A stretch of 64,000 nucleotides of DNA, taken from contig CACIXU010000002.1 of assembly GCA_902590705.1 (NCBI GenBank), positions 124,001 to 188,000 on the forward strand, in the 5' to 3' direction. Below the pieces are notes generated by a model. It saw nothing but the letters and a program-made list of their open reading frames with translations, was not told the DNA's origin and did not search any database. Positions 62,980 through 64,000 of this stretch are shown here, piece after piece (the first letter of the stretch is position 1; each line of letters begins with the position of its first letter). Source of the stretch: an uncultured Bacteroidota bacterium. GTDB lineage: Bacteria; Bacteroidota; Bacteroidia; Flavobacteriales; Flavobacteriaceae. Both the position numbers and the translations under genes were made by a program.

Positions 62980-63393
62980 ATGTATCCAGCTGAAATCGTA
63001 AAACCCATGAAGGATGAGCTGACTAGTATTGGGTTTGATGAATTATTATCTAGTGAGGCAGTCGAGAATAGTTTATCAAGGCCTGGGACGACGTTGGTAG
63101 TTGTAAACTCAGTATGTGGTTGTGCTGCGGCAAACGCACGCCCCGCTGTTAAAATTTCCCTTGGAAATGAAAAAACTCCAGATAATTTAGTAACCGTTTT
63201 CGCAGGAGTGGATCGTGAGGCAACGGATGCTGCTCGCGCAAAAATGATTCCTTTTCCACCTTCCTCGCCAAGCTTAGCTTTATTTAAAGACGGAGAATTG
63301 GTTCATATGATTGAACGGCACCACATTGAAGGTAGAACTGCAGTTCTAATCGCTGAGAATTTGAAAGGAGCCTATGATGAGTTTTGTGGCTAA
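62980..63393 (+). CDS. BrxA/BrxB-family bacilliredoxin
   Basis: 137 aa. The CGC active site (Cys46-Gly-Cys48) lies in VNSVCGCAAANARP, the DUF1094/YphP-YqiW signature. In Firmicutes these remove bacillithiol from proteins; in Bacteroidota many members also make bacillithiol, so the same role is plausible. Confidence 0.92.
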   Translation: MYPAEIVKPMKDELTSIGFDELLSSEAVENSLSRPGTTLVVVNSVCGCAAANARPAVKISLGNEKTPDNLVTVFAGVDREATDAARAKMIPFPPSSPSLALFKDGELVHMIERHHIEGRTAVLIAENLKGAYDEFCG

Positions 63394-63429
63394 ATAAATC
63401 TTTTCGTTAAATTTTTATTGTTCCTTTTC

Positions 63430-64000
63430 GTGAAAAAAATAATTTCATATCCATTCACGATTATTTATTATGCTCTTTTTGGATCTACTCTAGGAATTTT
63501 TCATCTACTTCAAATTATTACCTATAATTTTTTAGGTTATTCTGCTCATAAAAAAACAGTAGATTTGATGAATTTTTTTTTATTAAGGTGTCTTAATTTT
63601 TTGGGCATTAAAATTCGTTTTGATAGACCGCTTAATCTAACTACTGGCAAACCCTTAATTATTGTAGCAAATCATCAAAGTACCTATGACATTCCACCTA
63701 TCATATGGCATTTAAAAAAATTTCATCCAAAATTTATCAGTAAAAAACAGTTGGGTAGAGGGATACCCGGTGTATCTTATAATCTAAGATATGGAGGTTC
63801 TGTATTAATTGATCGCAGTCGACCCGAAGAGTCTATAGGGTTAATTAAGATTTTTGCCCAAAAATTAGAAAGAAATAAATGGAGTGCTGTAATTTTTCCT
63901 GAAGGAACAAGAAGTCAGGATGGTAAACCTAAAAAATTTCATAAAAAAGGCTTAATGACCCTCATTGAAAATATGCCAAATGCCGTAATACTTCCAATTA
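63430..64000 (+). CDS. plsC: 1-acylglycerol-3-phosphate acyltransferase (partial)
   Basis: The frame starts at GTG 63430 (MKKIISYPFTIIYYALF) and runs off the window end at 190 codons. HX4D is visible as NHQSTYD, and the later FPEGTRS gives the phosphate-binding motif. One N-terminal membrane helix. Makes phosphatidic acid from lysophosphatidic acid in phospholipid synthesis. About 50 residues are probably missing. Confidence 0.9.
   Translation, partial: MKKIISYPFTIIYYALFGSTLGIFHLLQIITYNFLGYSAHKKTVDLMNFFLLRCLNFLGIKIRFDRPLNLTTGKPLIIVANHQSTYDIPPIIWHLKKFHPKFISKKQLGRGIPGVSYNLRYGGSVLIDRSRPEESIGLIKIFAQKLERNKWSAVIFPEGTRSQDGKPKKFHKKGLMTLIENMPNAVILPI

Overview
The window is AT-rich chromosomal DNA from a member of the Flavobacteriia (Bacteroidota), probably marine. 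The evidence is a PorP/SprF-like protein next to a type IX secretion 'type B' cargo protein, a TonB-dependent receptor with a carboxypeptidase-like leader domain, TAnnTTTG promoter boxes without Shine-Dalgarno sequences, an sdhCAB operon with a one-piece cytochrome b subunit, and many small lipoproteins. No rRNA, CRISPR array or transposase was seen.

Positions 1-20110 are an accessory region. It holds one tyrosine recombinase gene (9710-10756, + strand) and about 20 mostly unrelated small genes, nearly all on the - strand. Most of these genes share a start-proximal leader (minus-strand reading close to TTATTAACCATAAATTATTT directly before ATG), some share a GGAGGG/CCCTCC terminator, and at six places the intergenic DNA encodes, in frame, a variant of the last 14 codons of the recombinase (EVPVLKEEDMPMI-stop). 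The recombinase's own 3' end is one of these copies. I read this as a cassette array: genes with their own promoters, pointing back toward the recombinase and separated by copies of the recombinase's 3' end, which would be the insertion site. The cargo is dominated by exported proteins: NTF2-like lipoproteins, paired-domain secreted proteins, DUF6090-like membrane proteins, a serine hydrolase, a glycosidase-like protein, a gluconolactonase-like protein, a surface-anchored nuclease and a 1288-aa surface protein ending in a cupredoxin. A 56-bp exact repeat of the 3' part of tRNA-Asn (9566-9621 and 20032-20087) and a repeated element end (9389-9422 and 19921-19955) suggest two such elements lie in tandem at tRNA-Asn(GUU). 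The left one is only partly in view.

Positions 20111-64000 are mostly core genome. In order: an 11-cysteine metallothionein-like microprotein; a PSD1/DUF1552 pair; small membrane proteins; a secreted protein with a duplicated domain; rseP; SCO1/SenC; feoA-feoB with a small FeoB-associated protein; an M24 aminopeptidase; sdhCAB; an SprF-like protein with a C-type-lectin T9SS cargo protein; tRNA-Gln; a DUF2723 membrane protein; a degenerate thioredoxin; a metallophosphoesterase; a dGTPase; a probable phosphate uptake block (beta-helix lipoprotein, TonB receptor, PiT transporter with PhoU-like tail); nrdB-nrdA; a DUF3109 protein; a run of S41 protease, dCMP deaminase, HupE/UreJ-like and DnaJ-like genes; a bacilliredoxin; and a plsC-like acyltransferase cut by the window end.

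How the parts fit: feoAB supplies iron to respiration (sdhCAB, SCO) and to the diiron ribonucleotide reductase, while nrdAB, dCMP deaminase and dGTPase together set dNTP pools. The accessory region looks like a separate, recombination-driven store of envelope and secreted functions.
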